Of a DNA stretch of 64,000 nucleotides, positions 45,483 to 55,477 are shown one piece after another. Source of the stretch: an uncultured Mycoplasma sp. (GTDB taxonomy: Bacteria; Bacillota_I; Bacilli_A; RF39; UBA660). Position numbers and translations under genes: made by a program. A model generated the notes under the pieces. It was not told the origin of the DNA and searched no databases. It worked only from the letters and a program-made list of their open reading frames with translations. Every line of letters begins with the position of its first letter. Positions within the stretch are counted from its first letter, which is position 1. Location: contig CABUPU010000005.1 of NCBI GenBank assembly GCA_902493595.1, positions 1 through 64,000 of the forward strand. The letters run 5' to 3'.

Positions 45483-46988
45483 CTACTCCACTGTTTTTGT
45501 AATAATATTAATTTTATTATTTAACTTTTCATTTTCCTCTTTTAAAGAATTATTTTCCTCTAAAAGGTCATTATATTTATCTATAATTTCATTGTATTTT
45601 TCATTAAGTTCATCATAATTGTTTTGATAGTAATTTCTTTCTTCAATAATGTCAGTTTGATTTTTAATATTTTCATATTCTTTTTCAATATTATTTTTTA
45701 ATATATTAATATTTTTTTCATTTGCATAAATTTTAACTGAACTACTATCTCTAAAATTATAATTATATATTCTATTATGTTTTAAGTTTTCTATTAAATC
45801 ATCAAATATATTTTTGGCATTTACTTCATATTGATGTAAAACAATTCTATAAACGGAAGTATTTTCTTCAGTATGTGATGTAACAAAATCTGGGTAAGTT
45901 ACTACTTCAATTTTAACATTATCTAAAGTATTATCAATTACATATTCATAGTGAGTATTTGTATCAATTAAAAGATTATCTTGCATCTTTACATTAAACT
46001 CACTTTTTGTAGTTTTAAACTTTGGTGAAATACTATTTATATAACTAATTTTAGATACCTCTATTGAAAATAATCCAGAACCTATTCCAAATATAGAAAG
46101 TGATGTAATTAAAGTAATAAGCATTCTTTTAAAAGGAACTTTCTTACTAAATAATAAATCAAATAAGAATTCTATAGTTAAAATATTTAAGACAATAATT
46201 GATAATGAAATAAGAATTAATCCAATGTATGTAAGTCCACTAAAGGCAAAATATAATATTATAATAAGACCTATAAAAAATATTATTAAGGTAACTAGAA
46301 ATGGGAATGTAAAACAAGCTATAAAAAATTTAACAAAAACAATTAAAATATTAGAAAGTATATTTATAAATGAATAATCATTTCTCTCTTTTTCTTTTAT
46401 AGGTTTACTTTCCTTTACCTCTTTTGCTAGTTTTAAATCATTATCTTTTTTTAAATCCATTTTGTCTAAAAAACCAATTTTAAATATATATATTATTACT
46501 ATAATAAATAAGGCAACATAAGCAAAGTCAAATATAAATTCAAAGAAGTTTGATACAAAAATTGTAAAATCATTTTGACTAACGCTTGTTATTAAATTAG
46601 TTACTTTATCACTTAATAAGTTAACTGGTAACTTTAATATTAATAATGCTAAAAATGTAAACATCATAACTAAAAAACATTTTGTATTATCAAGAAGTGT
46701 ATTATTAACAATAAAGTTATAAGTATTTTTTACAAAACTAAAGAAACTATCAATTACATTTTTATCTTTATTTTCAGTATTATTAATGTCTACCTCATCA
46801 TTTGTAAGACTATCTAAAGTAACATTAAATATTTTACATATAGCAAGTAGTTTGTCCATTTCTGGGTATGTTTGTCCACTTTCCCATTTTGATACAGATT
46901 GCCTTGATACATCAAGTGATGCTGCTAAGTCTTCTTGACTCATCTTATTTTCTTTTCTAAGTTTTACTAACTTTTCACTAAAATTCAT
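45483..46988 (-). CDS. XRE-type HTH protein with membrane helices and coiled coil
   Basis: 501 residues. HTH_XRE at 5-60 (KMSQEDLAASLDVSRQSVSKWESG), then about seven hydrophobic segments (95-330), then an extracytoplasmic part and a C-terminal coiled coil (NYYQNNYDELNEKYNEIIDKYN). A membrane-bound regulator coupling an envelope signal to DNA is likely. Not in an obvious operon. Confidence 0.65.
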   Translation of the reverse strand: MNFSEKLVKLRKENKMSQEDLAASLDVSRQSVSKWESGQTYPEMDKLLAICKIFNVTLDSLTNDEVDINNTENKDKNVIDSFFSFVKNTYNFIVNNTLLDNTKCFLVMMFTFLALLILKLPVNLLSDKVTNLITSVSQNDFTIFVSNFFEFIFDFAYVALFIIVIIYIFKIGFLDKMDLKKDNDLKLAKEVKESKPIKEKERNDYSFINILSNILIVFVKFFIACFTFPFLVTLIIFFIGLIIILYFAFSGLTYIGLILISLSIIVLNILTIEFLFDLLFSKKVPFKRMLITLITSLSIFGIGSGLFSIEVSKISYINSISPKFKTTKSEFNVKMQDNLLIDTNTHYEYVIDNTLDNVKIEVVTYPDFVTSHTEENTSVYRIVLHQYEVNAKNIFDDLIENLKHNRIYNYNFRDSSSVKIYANEKNINILKNNIEKEYENIKNQTDIIEERNYYQNNYDELNEKYNEIIDKYNDLLEENNSLKEENEKLNNKINIITKTVE

Positions 46989-47077
46989 AATCTTTCCTTC
47001 TTTCTAAAAAGATTTTATCACGTAACTCAGTTGCGGAAAACCAATTTTAGGTTGTTTTTTGTAACTTTTTAGTTGCA

Positions 47078-49237
47078 TTATCTATAATAAGCTTGTTCTT
47101 TTACATGTCCATCTTTATCAAAATAACTTGCATACTCTTTTTCTAAACTTAAATATTCATTATATTCATTTATAGCTCTTGGATCACTACCAACAATACA
47201 CGAAATAATACTATAATCATCATTTATTAAAATAAAAAAGTCTTTATTATATATTATTTTTAAAGCATGTGATAAATCTAAAACTCCTAGCGTTTTCTCA
47301 TAATATATTTTATTTATATTTGTTATGTCTTCTTTGGTAATATACTCTTTTTCTATTTCTTTAGTTTCCATTCTTGGATCTAAATATCTAACAGTGGCTT
47401 CAAAACTTGAGGTAGTATAAAGTGCTGTATCATCTTTTTTCGTAATTATATAATTTGCATAATCATAACCACCCATATTAGCGTACATATCTGGGGTTTC
47501 ATTTAATGGTCTTAAATTTTCATAACTAATAAGGTCCCTAGGCATCATTTCATAACCACCAATTCTTTCAATTTGATTTTTATAATTACCCATGAGTACT
47601 AAAGAAATACTTTCTACTTTGCTTTCATTTAACGAAGAAATATTAATCATTTTTTCAAAGGCAGTTTTTGCCACATCAAATATATTTCTCATATAATCAA
47701 TATTTTTTACGCTTGTAGATTCAATTGAGTTACATAAAAGTACATTACCATTTCTAACAAACGGTATCATTGCACATACATTACCCTTACTATCTTTTAT
47801 AACTAAAACTCTTCCGTTAACATTTTCTGCGCAGTACCTAACAAAAGAGTCCGCTTCTCCACCTATTTTAAAACAACAATTAGTTTTTGAACCCATTACA
47901 AATAAATTAGGATCATCACAAGTAAGTGTTTCGTAATAATAACCATTTTTTGTGCCACTTACATAAGGAATAGTTTTTTGATAGTTATGACGCACCTTTC
48001 TATATTCCTCACTTATATTTTGAATAATACTATTATCATTAGTAAATGATTGAAACTTTTTATTATCTACACATTCATTAATAATACTTCCCTCAAGTGG
48101 TGCTAAATCTGGATCAAGGGGTCTTAATATACCATTTTTAAGTAAATCTTTATAAAAATCTATTTTATTATAAATATGTTGCGTTTTAAATCTTTTTTCA
48201 TATTCACTAAAACCAGCATATATAACATCAACATTTTGTGATATTTCATAATCGTTATTAAGAATACTTTTTAATAATCCATTTGGACTAAAAAAGAAAT
48301 TAATAAACTGCTCATCATAAATAATTTTACCAGAATTTAAATGAATTTTTTGTAAATCTATTAAATATAAACTACTAAATACTTTTCTAAATTTGTTTTC
48401 ATCTTTATTTAACATATTAATTAACTTTTCAGAGTTTTGATAACCTAAGACTGCAATTAAATTTATAGCAAAACGTATTTGTCTATCATAATTATAATGT
48501 TTAAAATCCTCGAAATTATTTTGAACCACAGTAATTAAGTTTTTAACTTGTTTAGGTTTAATATCAAGTAATACCTCTAAAGAGTTATTATCAAAATTAT
48601 TTAATTTGTCTTTATATTTTCCTTCAACTAAAATTCTTTTGTAAGAACTATAATCATACTTTATAATATCAATAAGATTTATATCACCACTTAATAAATA
48701 ACCAATAATTTCATTTATTTTAGAATCTATATTTTCCAAATTAGAATTTTCCTTAAGAATATTAGATTTTAAATAATCATTTAAAGTAGATATAACTTTA
48801 TCATTAAGTTTACCAGTTTTAATGTATTCTCTTTTCATTTGCAAAAAAGCATTAATAAATTTTATATCTTTAATATCTTTATAATCTATATCTATATTTT
48901 TAATTAATCCCTTGTTAAAAAGTATTTCATATTCATTAAATATTACATTATAATCAAATCTTTTCTCATCAAAACTATTTCCATTAATATCATTTATATT
49001 TGATATATCAAAAAATAAAGGTGAAGTTTTAGAAATAGTAATAAGCATTTTTTTATAATACTTTTCATAATCATACATATAAATATACATAAAAAGTTTA
49101 CTTGCATTATCAAAAGAAATAGAACATAAATTTATTAATTCTTCTTCAGTAAAGTCACGAAATCCATCTTCATTTAAAAACATCGTATTATTTATTTTAA
49201 TATTTGGATGAGCATTAATAAACTGTTCTTTTGTCAT
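47078..49237 (-). CDS. Large protein of unknown function
   Basis: 719 residues, no signal peptide. The most recognisable stretch (residues ~450-510, TNCCFKIGGEADSFVRYCAE, then RVLVIKDSKGNVCAMIPFVR and LLCNSIES) has a faint resemblance to the Cys...Glu layout of PcfJ-like conjugation-related proteins, at low confidence. N-terminal 400 residues helical. No relation to neighbours evident. Confidence 0.45.
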   Translation of the reverse strand: MTKEQFINAHPNIKINNTMFLNEDGFRDFTEEELINLCSISFDNASKLFMYIYMYDYEKYYKKMLITISKTSPLFFDISNINDINGNSFDEKRFDYNVIFNEYEILFNKGLIKNIDIDYKDIKDIKFINAFLQMKREYIKTGKLNDKVISTLNDYLKSNILKENSNLENIDSKINEIIGYLLSGDINLIDIIKYDYSSYKRILVEGKYKDKLNNFDNNSLEVLLDIKPKQVKNLITVVQNNFEDFKHYNYDRQIRFAINLIAVLGYQNSEKLINMLNKDENKFRKVFSSLYLIDLQKIHLNSGKIIYDEQFINFFFSPNGLLKSILNNDYEISQNVDVIYAGFSEYEKRFKTQHIYNKIDFYKDLLKNGILRPLDPDLAPLEGSIINECVDNKKFQSFTNDNSIIQNISEEYRKVRHNYQKTIPYVSGTKNGYYYETLTCDDPNLFVMGSKTNCCFKIGGEADSFVRYCAENVNGRVLVIKDSKGNVCAMIPFVRNGNVLLCNSIESTSVKNIDYMRNIFDVAKTAFEKMINISSLNESKVESISLVLMGNYKNQIERIGGYEMMPRDLISYENLRPLNETPDMYANMGGYDYANYIITKKDDTALYTTSSFEATVRYLDPRMETKEIEKEYITKEDITNINKIYYEKTLGVLDLSHALKIIYNKDFFILINDDYSIISCIVGSDPRAINEYNEYLSLEKEYASYFDKDGHVKEQAYYR

Positions 49238-49263
49238 TTTTTACCTCCGATTAATTTATATTT

Positions 49264-50436
49264 TTAAAATACTCCGAATACTTCACCAGTTATACCATCT
49301 ATCCTAGCGGAATATTGAACATTATTACACTCCATGAAAAATCCATAACTCATTCTACCTTGGTAAGCTTCGCTATATTCTACTTGAGGTGCAACACGGC
49401 AATTACTTGTATCTACAGTAGAAAAATAATTAAGTCCAATTTGAATAGCTTCTTCACTAGTTATTTTTGGCTTAGGAATATCTTCGACTTTTGTATCAAC
49501 AATACTTCCAGTTACAGAGTCAATATATACATAATATTTTTTTAAGTCAGTATTTGCATGATATTTATAAAGTCTACAATATGAACCTCTTATGTCATCA
49601 ATAGGTTCTGCACCTGATGTTGGTATAAATGAAGAATCAATACTTTTTACATAATTTTGGCCTATTTCAGTTGCTCTATTATTACCTATCATTTCTGGGT
49701 AATTAAAAGTATCATTAAATGCCTTATTACTATTATAAGTACACCAAGCACCACTTTTATCTTGTGCATTTGTAGGCCTTCCTACGCTTGGTTTTACTTT
49801 ATTTTGTGAACTTGTATTATCATTTGGTTTATTACTTTTGTTTTCTTCCTCTTTTATAGTATTTATTTTATCATCAATTTCCTTAACCGAAGAAGAAGCA
49901 ATATCTTCGATATTAAGTTTAGGGTTTTCATTTATAATGCTTTCTAAATAAGCAGCTTTACCTTGACTAATATTATATTTATTAGCAATTTCTTTAGCAC
50001 TTTCAGTAATTTGTGGTATTAATAAATCATAAGTTACACTTTTGGTTTCAAATGATTTATTTAAAATATCTTTAACTTCAGTCTCATCCATATTTTCAAT
50101 TGTAACAATTATTGTAGCATCCTCTAAAAGGTGTTTATTATTTAAATTAACAGATAAAAGTTCAATTTCTTCCTCAAAAGTTTTTTCTTTAAAATCTTCA
50201 TTTATAACTTCTTTAGCATCATCATTTAAAGCAGTTACATTTATAACTTTTTTATCTTTATTAAGTTCTATTTTAATACTAGGATTTATATCTAGAGTTA
50301 TAGTATACATAGTTACATCATCAAACTTTTCTATTGGCTTTTTTACCTTCTCTTTTTTATTTAGCAATAAAAATGTTATAATACCAAGAATTATAACTAC
50401 CAAAACACTTACCCCTATTATTATTTTCTTTTTCAT
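49264..50436 (-). CDS. RsgI-like membrane protein with PepSY-like C-terminus
   Basis: 390 residues from ATG 50436 (MKKKIIIGV), AGGTG upstream. One membrane helix (4-24), then TMYTITLDINPSIKIELNKDKKVINVTALNDDAKEVI, which matches the extracellular juxtamembrane part of RsgI/anti-SigI proteins, and C-terminal PepSY-like repeats (ATEIGQNYVKS, EEAIQIGLNYF, SARIDGITGEVFG). The cytoplasmic RsgI_N anti-sigma domain and a sigI gene are both absent here. Confidence 0.65.
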   Translation of the reverse strand: MKKKIIIGVSVLVVIILGIITFLLLNKKEKVKKPIEKFDDVTMYTITLDINPSIKIELNKDKKVINVTALNDDAKEVINEDFKEKTFEEEIELLSVNLNNKHLLEDATIIVTIENMDETEVKDILNKSFETKSVTYDLLIPQITESAKEIANKYNISQGKAAYLESIINENPKLNIEDIASSSVKEIDDKINTIKEEENKSNKPNDNTSSQNKVKPSVGRPTNAQDKSGAWCTYNSNKAFNDTFNYPEMIGNNRATEIGQNYVKSIDSSFIPTSGAEPIDDIRGSYCRLYKYHANTDLKKYYVYIDSVTGSIVDTKVEDIPKPKITSEEAIQIGLNYFSTVDTSNCRVAPQVEYSEAYQGRMSYGFFMECNNVQYSARIDGITGEVFGVF

Positions 50437-50519
50437 ATAATTCACACCTATTTATAGTATATATTTATTTATAAATATTGTATATCATTTAACACACACT
50501 TTACATTTTGATTTACAAA

Positions 50520-50541
50520 AAAACTAACCATTATGGTTAGT
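50520..50541 (-). terminator. Terminator of the 50547 gene
   Basis: CTAACCAT/ATGGTTAG stem followed by T7 on the minus strand. Confidence 0.75.
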
Positions 50542-50546
50542 CTAAT

Positions 50547-51824
50547 TTATGGTTTCAAAGCATTTATCGGTACAACATATATACCGGTTTCTTCATCTTT
50601 ATATGTTCCACCAAAACCCGAAACAATTATACATAAAAATTTAGGTTTTACCATTGAATTTTCTGAAAATGTTAAAAGACTTTTTTTAGCACTTGCAATA
50701 CTATCTTCTTCATAATTTAATTTAATTTCTACTGCTCCTATATTACCATCTTTAAATTCAAGAATTGCATCGACTTCATCACCAGAAACATTATCTCTAA
50801 AATGATAGACTTTTCCATCTAAATAGTTCATATAAATACATAAGTCTCGGTAAACTAAAGATTCAAACATAAAACCAAAAGTTTTCATATCATAGATTAA
50901 TTTTTTACTTGATAAACCTAAAATAGCACAAGCAAGCGAAGGATCTATAAAATGTCTTTTTGATGTTTTACCGACCCTTGAAGATGAACGATAATTAACA
51001 CTATACGCTACTTGATTATTAGTTAAATATAAATCATCTAGTACGCTTAAATAGTCAGTTAATGTAATACGATTTTCGATAGTTTCATTTGAACTATTAT
51101 CAGCAATGTCCTCTAAAATAGTATTTTGACTTGCTAGTGAACTTTCATTTCTTGCAAGTGACCTTAAAATCATTTGCATTCTATTTGAATCTCTTCTTTT
51201 GTCTTTTCTTTCGTGGATATCTTTTGTTAAAAAAGCAGTTATATAGCTTTCCGGAATAACACTTGCATCTTCATAACCAATACCAATATTTGCAGGCCAT
51301 CCGCCACGAAGTATTAAGTAAGCGGTTTTCTCTAAATCATTATATTCAACTTTCTCATTAATATTTTTATTTTCATACATATCTAAAATAGAAATCTTAC
51401 CACAAGAATCTCCTGATTCATATAAACTCATTGGATACATTTTTAATGTTGCAATTCTTCCAGCACCAGAGTGTTTAACTTTATCTTCATCATCTTTTTC
51501 AAGTGTCGTTGAACCAGTTAATATAAAGTTTCCTTTTTCTGTTGTCATATCACATTCGTGTCTTACAGCATCCCAAACGCAAGGAGCAAGTTGCCACTCA
51601 TCAATTAATTGTGGGCGTTTTTCATCGAATATGTAAGTAGGATTTGCGTTAGCAATTGCCCTTATTTTTTCATCACTCAAATAACTTACACTTTCAGCAA
51701 ATTTAAGTGAAGTCCAAGTTTTACCACACCACTTTGGCCCCTCTATAGAAATGGCACCAAAAATACGAAGATATTTACCAACTTTATCATCAATTAATCT
51801 TGGTTTATAATTTTTATTTTCCAT
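50547..51824 (-). CDS. AAA_14 / DUF4143 ATPase, second copy
   Basis: 425 residues. Walker A SIEGPKWCGKTWTSLKF near 26-41, Walker B-like LIDEWQLAP near 73, sensor FILTGSTTLEKD near 99, then the DUF4143 part (AVEIKLNYEEDSIASAKKSLL). Same family as 8233-9462 but divergent. Promoter TTGAAA (51875-51870), 17 bp, TATAAT (51852-51847) on the minus strand, preceded by three 23-bp-spaced direct repeats. Terminator after the stop. Confidence 0.8.
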   Translation of the reverse strand: MENKNYKPRLIDDKVGKYLRIFGAISIEGPKWCGKTWTSLKFAESVSYLSDEKIRAIANANPTYIFDEKRPQLIDEWQLAPCVWDAVRHECDMTTEKGNFILTGSTTLEKDDEDKVKHSGAGRIATLKMYPMSLYESGDSCGKISILDMYENKNINEKVEYNDLEKTAYLILRGGWPANIGIGYEDASVIPESYITAFLTKDIHERKDKRRDSNRMQMILRSLARNESSLASQNTILEDIADNSSNETIENRITLTDYLSVLDDLYLTNNQVAYSVNYRSSSRVGKTSKRHFIDPSLACAILGLSSKKLIYDMKTFGFMFESLVYRDLCIYMNYLDGKVYHFRDNVSGDEVDAILEFKDGNIGAVEIKLNYEEDSIASAKKSLLTFSENSMVKPKFLCIIVSGFGGTYKDEETGIYVVPINALKP

Positions 51825-51846
51825 AATAATCCTCTTTCTAGTTATA

Positions 51847-51921
51847 ATTATACTATTTTGCTATACAATTTTCAAGACTTTTACTATACAATTTTCAGTC
51901 ATTTTACTATACAATTTTCAG
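51847..51921 (-). promoter_or_regulatory. Promoter and triple direct repeat of the 50547 ATPase
   Basis: CTATACAATTTTCA occurs identically at 51861, 51884 and 51907, exactly 23 bp apart (about two helical turns). The one nearest the gene overlaps the -35 (TTGAAA). This is a classic operator array for cooperative repressor binding, perhaps by the DUF4143 winged helix. Confidence 0.75.
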
Positions 51922-51945
51922 AAAATAAAAATAGGACACTAAGTC

Positions 51946-52515
51946 CTACTTTGTTAAAGTATTACAATATCCTTTATGATCTTTAAAGTAATCCTCAATA
52001 TGCGCAAGCATTACATTAACATCATCATATTTTATAACATCAACATGATTAGCAATAAATGAATCTCCACCGGCATTTATAACCTGAAGATTTTTATTAT
52101 ATTCAATTTCATAAACATACTGTTCATTATCTAACATGCATTCAATTCTTAATTTACCAACAATTTCTCTATCAGTGCTTCTTACCCTAAATAAAATAAA
52201 AAGTAAAAATAGAAAAAGAGTAAATACTGCAATTCCAATACCAAATATTTTTAATAGTTTAATGATAATACCCGCTAAACGTTCTGTGTTGCTAACCTTT
52301 TGTACTAAAACATTATTAATGTCATTTGAGGTAAGTTCATCTAAACTTATATTAAATATCTTTGATAAAGTTTTTGCTTGCATTATATCTGGGGCTGTTT
52401 CATTAAGTTCCCACTTTGATATTGTTTGTCTTGTAACACCAACTCTTTCAGCTAAATCTTCTTGTGAAAAATTATTTTGTTTTCTTAAATTTGCAATCTT
52501 TTCTCCTAAACTCAT
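51946..52515 (-). CDS. XRE-type HTH protein with one membrane helix
   Basis: 189 residues. HTH at 4-58 (NNFSQEDLAERVGVTRQTISKWELNE), membrane helix (~90-110, LLKIFGIGIAVFTLFLFLLFIL), then an extracytoplasmic tail with cysteines. Similar domain plan to 45483-46988 but smaller. A terminator (TAGGAC/GTCCTA plus T5) follows. Confidence 0.65.
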   Translation of the reverse strand: MSLGEKIANLRKQNNFSQEDLAERVGVTRQTISKWELNETAPDIMQAKTLSKIFNISLDELTSNDINNVLVQKVSNTERLAGIIIKLLKIFGIGIAVFTLFLFLLFILFRVRSTDREIVGKLRIECMLDNEQYVYEIEYNKNLQVINAGGDSFIANHVDVIKYDDVNVMLAHIEDYFKDHKGYCNTLTK

Positions 52516-52611
52516 AATATTCTCCTTTCACAAAAAATTCTATCATTTTATATATTTTAACTCTACCAATATTTGATGGCACTTACGCAATTTTTATTAA
52601 CATTTAATATT

Positions 52612-53349
52612 CTATTTTTTTACTGTATACTTATTCCAAATATTTTGAGGAATTAAATCATCCTTTAAACCAAACCATTTTAGTCTTTCAATATAATTTC
52701 TTTCTAGTTCATTAAATACTGTTTCATATGTAAGTCTAGAATTATCGCTTGTAGAATAAGGAATTCCCTCCATATCACAATCAGTTTTAGAAAAACTTAT
52801 TGTATCTGTCATAAGCTCATTATTAAATTTTATTTTTTTACCTTTTTTTATATTAAAATTATATAACTCATCAATCTGTACAATATATTTACTTACATCG
52901 GATAATTCACTATAATCTTTTATAGTTATATTGTGACTACCAAAATTATAATATTCTTCCTCAAAATTATATTTATTTAAAATATTTAATCTTTCTGATT
53001 CTAAATTTTCTATTATGCTTCTAAAATAATTACCAAAACTTATAATATTCTTATAATTATCGTAAAATTGTGAACTATCAATATTTAAACCATAATTTTC
53101 TATTAAATCATATACTTTAAAATCTATATTTCTATTTACTAAATTAAATATATAAACATATCTATCCTCATCATCAGTATTTCTTTCGACAAATTCAACA
53201 TCTTCTTTAACAGTATTTTCGACTAACTTTATTAATTCTTTTTCAGATAGATGTTCTACATCCTCCCTTGAATTACAACCAGTAACAGTAATTAAAAACA
53301 TTACTGCTAAAACCACCCTAACAATCTTCTTTACTATGTTATCCATCAT
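52612..53349 (-). CDS. Lipoprotein of unknown function
   Basis: 245 residues with signal peptide and lipobox VTGC (Cys 26). Helical, charged mature part. Ends an apparent operon with the transglutaminase-like gene (5-bp gap) and possibly the methyltransferase. No named domain. Confidence 0.6.
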   Translation of the reverse strand: MMDNIVKKIVRVVLAVMFLITVTGCNSREDVEHLSEKELIKLVENTVKEDVEFVERNTDDEDRYVYIFNLVNRNIDFKVYDLIENYGLNIDSSQFYDNYKNIISFGNYFRSIIENLESERLNILNKYNFEEEYYNFGSHNITIKDYSELSDVSKYIVQIDELYNFNIKKGKKIKFNNELMTDTISFSKTDCDMEGIPYSTSDNSRLTYETVFNELERNYIERLKWFGLKDDLIPQNIWNKYTVKK

Positions 53350-53354
53350 TTACC

Positions 53355-53864
53355 TTATACTATAACTTCTTCGCCATTTTCACAGTGATGATAAAATTCT
53401 AATAAATTTATTCCATATCTTGGTTTAGAATATTTAAAAATAAATAAATTTGTATCATCATAATTATTATTTAATTCATCATTTATAAACTTTTCTTTAA
53501 TGTCATTTAAAGCACTATTTTCTGAACTATATTTTCTAATTCCACGGTATTTTTCCCAAGAATGTTCAAACCAATAATAGTCATCATCAATTTTATATAT
53601 TAAAAATGTATGTGTTGGACAAATATTATCAGAATAATATACTATAAAATATGTATTAAATTTAATGTTTTCCTTATCAAATAAATATCTTTCTAATTCT
53701 ACTTGATCCCAACAAACTCCTACTTTATTATTTAAAGTTTCTCCTGGGGACTGTAATTTATATAAACTTCCAAAGTCTTTATCAATTACATAATGTATAT
53801 TTCCATTTAAATCTAAATAACCATATTTAATATCATTCATAATATTCATTATATCATTTTCCAT
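53355..53864 (-). CDS. Transglutaminase-like protein
   Basis: 169 residues. KVGVCWDQVELERYLF (Cys near 49), ICPTHTFLIYKI (His) and YYWFEHSWEKY (Glu/His) fit the Cys-His-Asp/Glu layout of transglutaminase-like cysteine proteases. No signal peptide in the form read, so the location is uncertain. Followed 5 bp on by the lipoprotein gene. Confidence 0.6.
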   Translation of the reverse strand: MENDIMNIMNDIKYGYLDLNGNIHYVIDKDFGSLYKLQSPGETLNNKVGVCWDQVELERYLFDKENIKFNTYFIVYYSDNICPTHTFLIYKIDDDYYWFEHSWEKYRGIRKYSSENSALNDIKEKFINDELNNNYDDTNLFIFKYSKPRYGINLLEFYHHCENGEEVIV

Positions 53865-53899
53865 ATATCATATATTTCCTTTCTAAATATTTAATATTT

Positions 53900-55078
53900 T
53901 TATTTTCTATCTAATATGCAAAAGCATTCAATATGATATGTATAAGAAAACATATCTAAAATATAAAACTTTTTTATTTCATAATTAGCTAAATCTACTA
54001 AATTATTTGCTAAACTTTGTGTATCGCAAGAAACATAAATAATCCGTTGAGGACAAATATTATTAATAACCTCAATTGTTTTTTTATCAAGACCCGCTCT
54101 TGCAGGATCTACAATAATAGTATCAATTTTATCATTAATAAAACCTATTTTATCCTCGACTTTACCTAAAATGAAATTAATATTATCACATTTATTAATC
54201 TTTGCATTTATTAAAGCATTTTTAACAGCATTGGCAATAACTTCAATTGAATAAACTCTATCTACTACTTTACTTGCTACAATAGATAATGTTCCAACAC
54301 CTGAATATAAATCAAGTACAGTTTTTCCTACAATATTTTCTTTTATTAAATTAAACAATTCTAAATTTATATAATTATTAACTTGAAAAAATGAATTATA
54401 GCTTACTGTAAAAAATAAATTATTAATCTTCTCCATAAAATTATCTTGTCCATAAATACATTTATCATTTAAAACTATTCCAACAATTTTATAATCTTCG
54501 GGGTTTAAAATAACTGGTTTTTCTTTAGAATCTATTATAATAAGAACTTCATCATTATAATTTGCTCTTATAGTAACATTTGCATTTTCTAGTTTCATAT
54601 TTTTAACAAATTCAAATGATTTATTTATAGACTTTTTAGTTACTTTACACTCCTTTATTTCAATAAGATTATGAGTACTTTTTTCATAAAATCCAAGTTT
54701 ACCATCCACTATTTTAAGTTCTATTTTATTACGATAATATAAATCATTTTCATTTCTAATTTCATTAATTTTAAAAATATCAAATTTAGATAAAATATTT
54801 TTAACTCTTTCTTTTTTATATTCTAAAGTATTTTCATAATTTAAATGACATAAACTGCATCCACCACATACGCCAAAATATTTACAAAATGGTTCGACTC
54901 GTTTAGAACTTTTATAAATTATTGTATTAATAGTTCCTTCCATAAAACTTTTTTTATCTTTTGTAATTGTTACATCAACAGTTTCACCAGGAAGAGCTCC
55001 TTTTACAAAAATAATTTTACCATTGATATTTCCAATCCCATTACCAAAATGATCCATTCTATCAATATGTACTTGCAT
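53900..55078 (-). CDS. 23S rRNA (uracil-5-)-methyltransferase, RlmCD/TrmA family
   Basis: 392 residues from ATG 55078 (MQVHIDRMD), CGGTGG upstream. N-terminal TRAM domain, Fe-S cysteines CKYFGVCGGCSLC near 68, SAM motif VLDLYSGVGTLS near 250, DPARAGLDKK near 320, and catalytic VSCDTQSLA near 345. Family includes RlmCD, RlmD and TrmA; the substrate uracil is not predictable from sequence alone. Confidence 0.9.
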   Translation of the reverse strand: MQVHIDRMDHFGNGIGNINGKIIFVKGALPGETVDVTITKDKKSFMEGTINTIIYKSSKRVEPFCKYFGVCGGCSLCHLNYENTLEYKKERVKNILSKFDIFKINEIRNENDLYYRNKIELKIVDGKLGFYEKSTHNLIEIKECKVTKKSINKSFEFVKNMKLENANVTIRANYNDEVLIIIDSKEKPVILNPEDYKIVGIVLNDKCIYGQDNFMEKINNLFFTVSYNSFFQVNNYINLELFNLIKENIVGKTVLDLYSGVGTLSIVASKVVDRVYSIEVIANAVKNALINAKINKCDNINFILGKVEDKIGFINDKIDTIIVDPARAGLDKKTIEVINNICPQRIIYVSCDTQSLANNLVDLANYEIKKFYILDMFSYTYHIECFCILDRK

Positions 55079-55477
55079 TTTAACCACCGAAATAATTATA
55101 TCATGGTAGAACTATAAAAAAAAGTTGTTAAAAGTTTAAAATATTTATAACTAGGTCAATATGTTTATTTTTTTTACTTCTTTAATATTATCAAAAATAT
55201 TTAATTTACTATAATCAAGTAATTGTTTAATTGCAATATCATAATTCATCCAATCTTTATATGGTTTTGCAAGTGATATTTTTTTTAACATAAAAATAAA
55301 CTATTTTTTTATTTATTTCAACAATTTGTGCAATTTCGTTTCAAGAATTTGTGGTAATTTATTTCATTAGTTTGTGTTTTTAAAGTAAACTATTAGTACT
55401 GTTTTCACATTTTTGACATTTTACATTGGTATTTACATATATATCATATTTTTTAATAATTTAGCCATAATATAGAT
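55079..55477. other. Intergenic region with a triple 23-bp repeat and a short ORF remnant
   Basis: TTTCAAsAATTTGTG-like 15-mers occur at 55316, 55339 and 55362, 23 bp apart. On the minus strand the last one contains TTGAAA as a -35, the same architecture as at 51861-51920, then a 46-codon ORF (55291-55151, MLKKISLAKPYKDWMNYD) without a good ribosome site. The ORF may be the remnant of a gene that these repeats once controlled. On the plus strand is the gerA promoter region. Confidence 0.5.

Noticed and set aside
55151..55291. A real 46-residue gene upstream of gerA on the minus strand
   Set aside because: There is no ribosome site and no recognisable similarity, so I list it only as a possible remnant.
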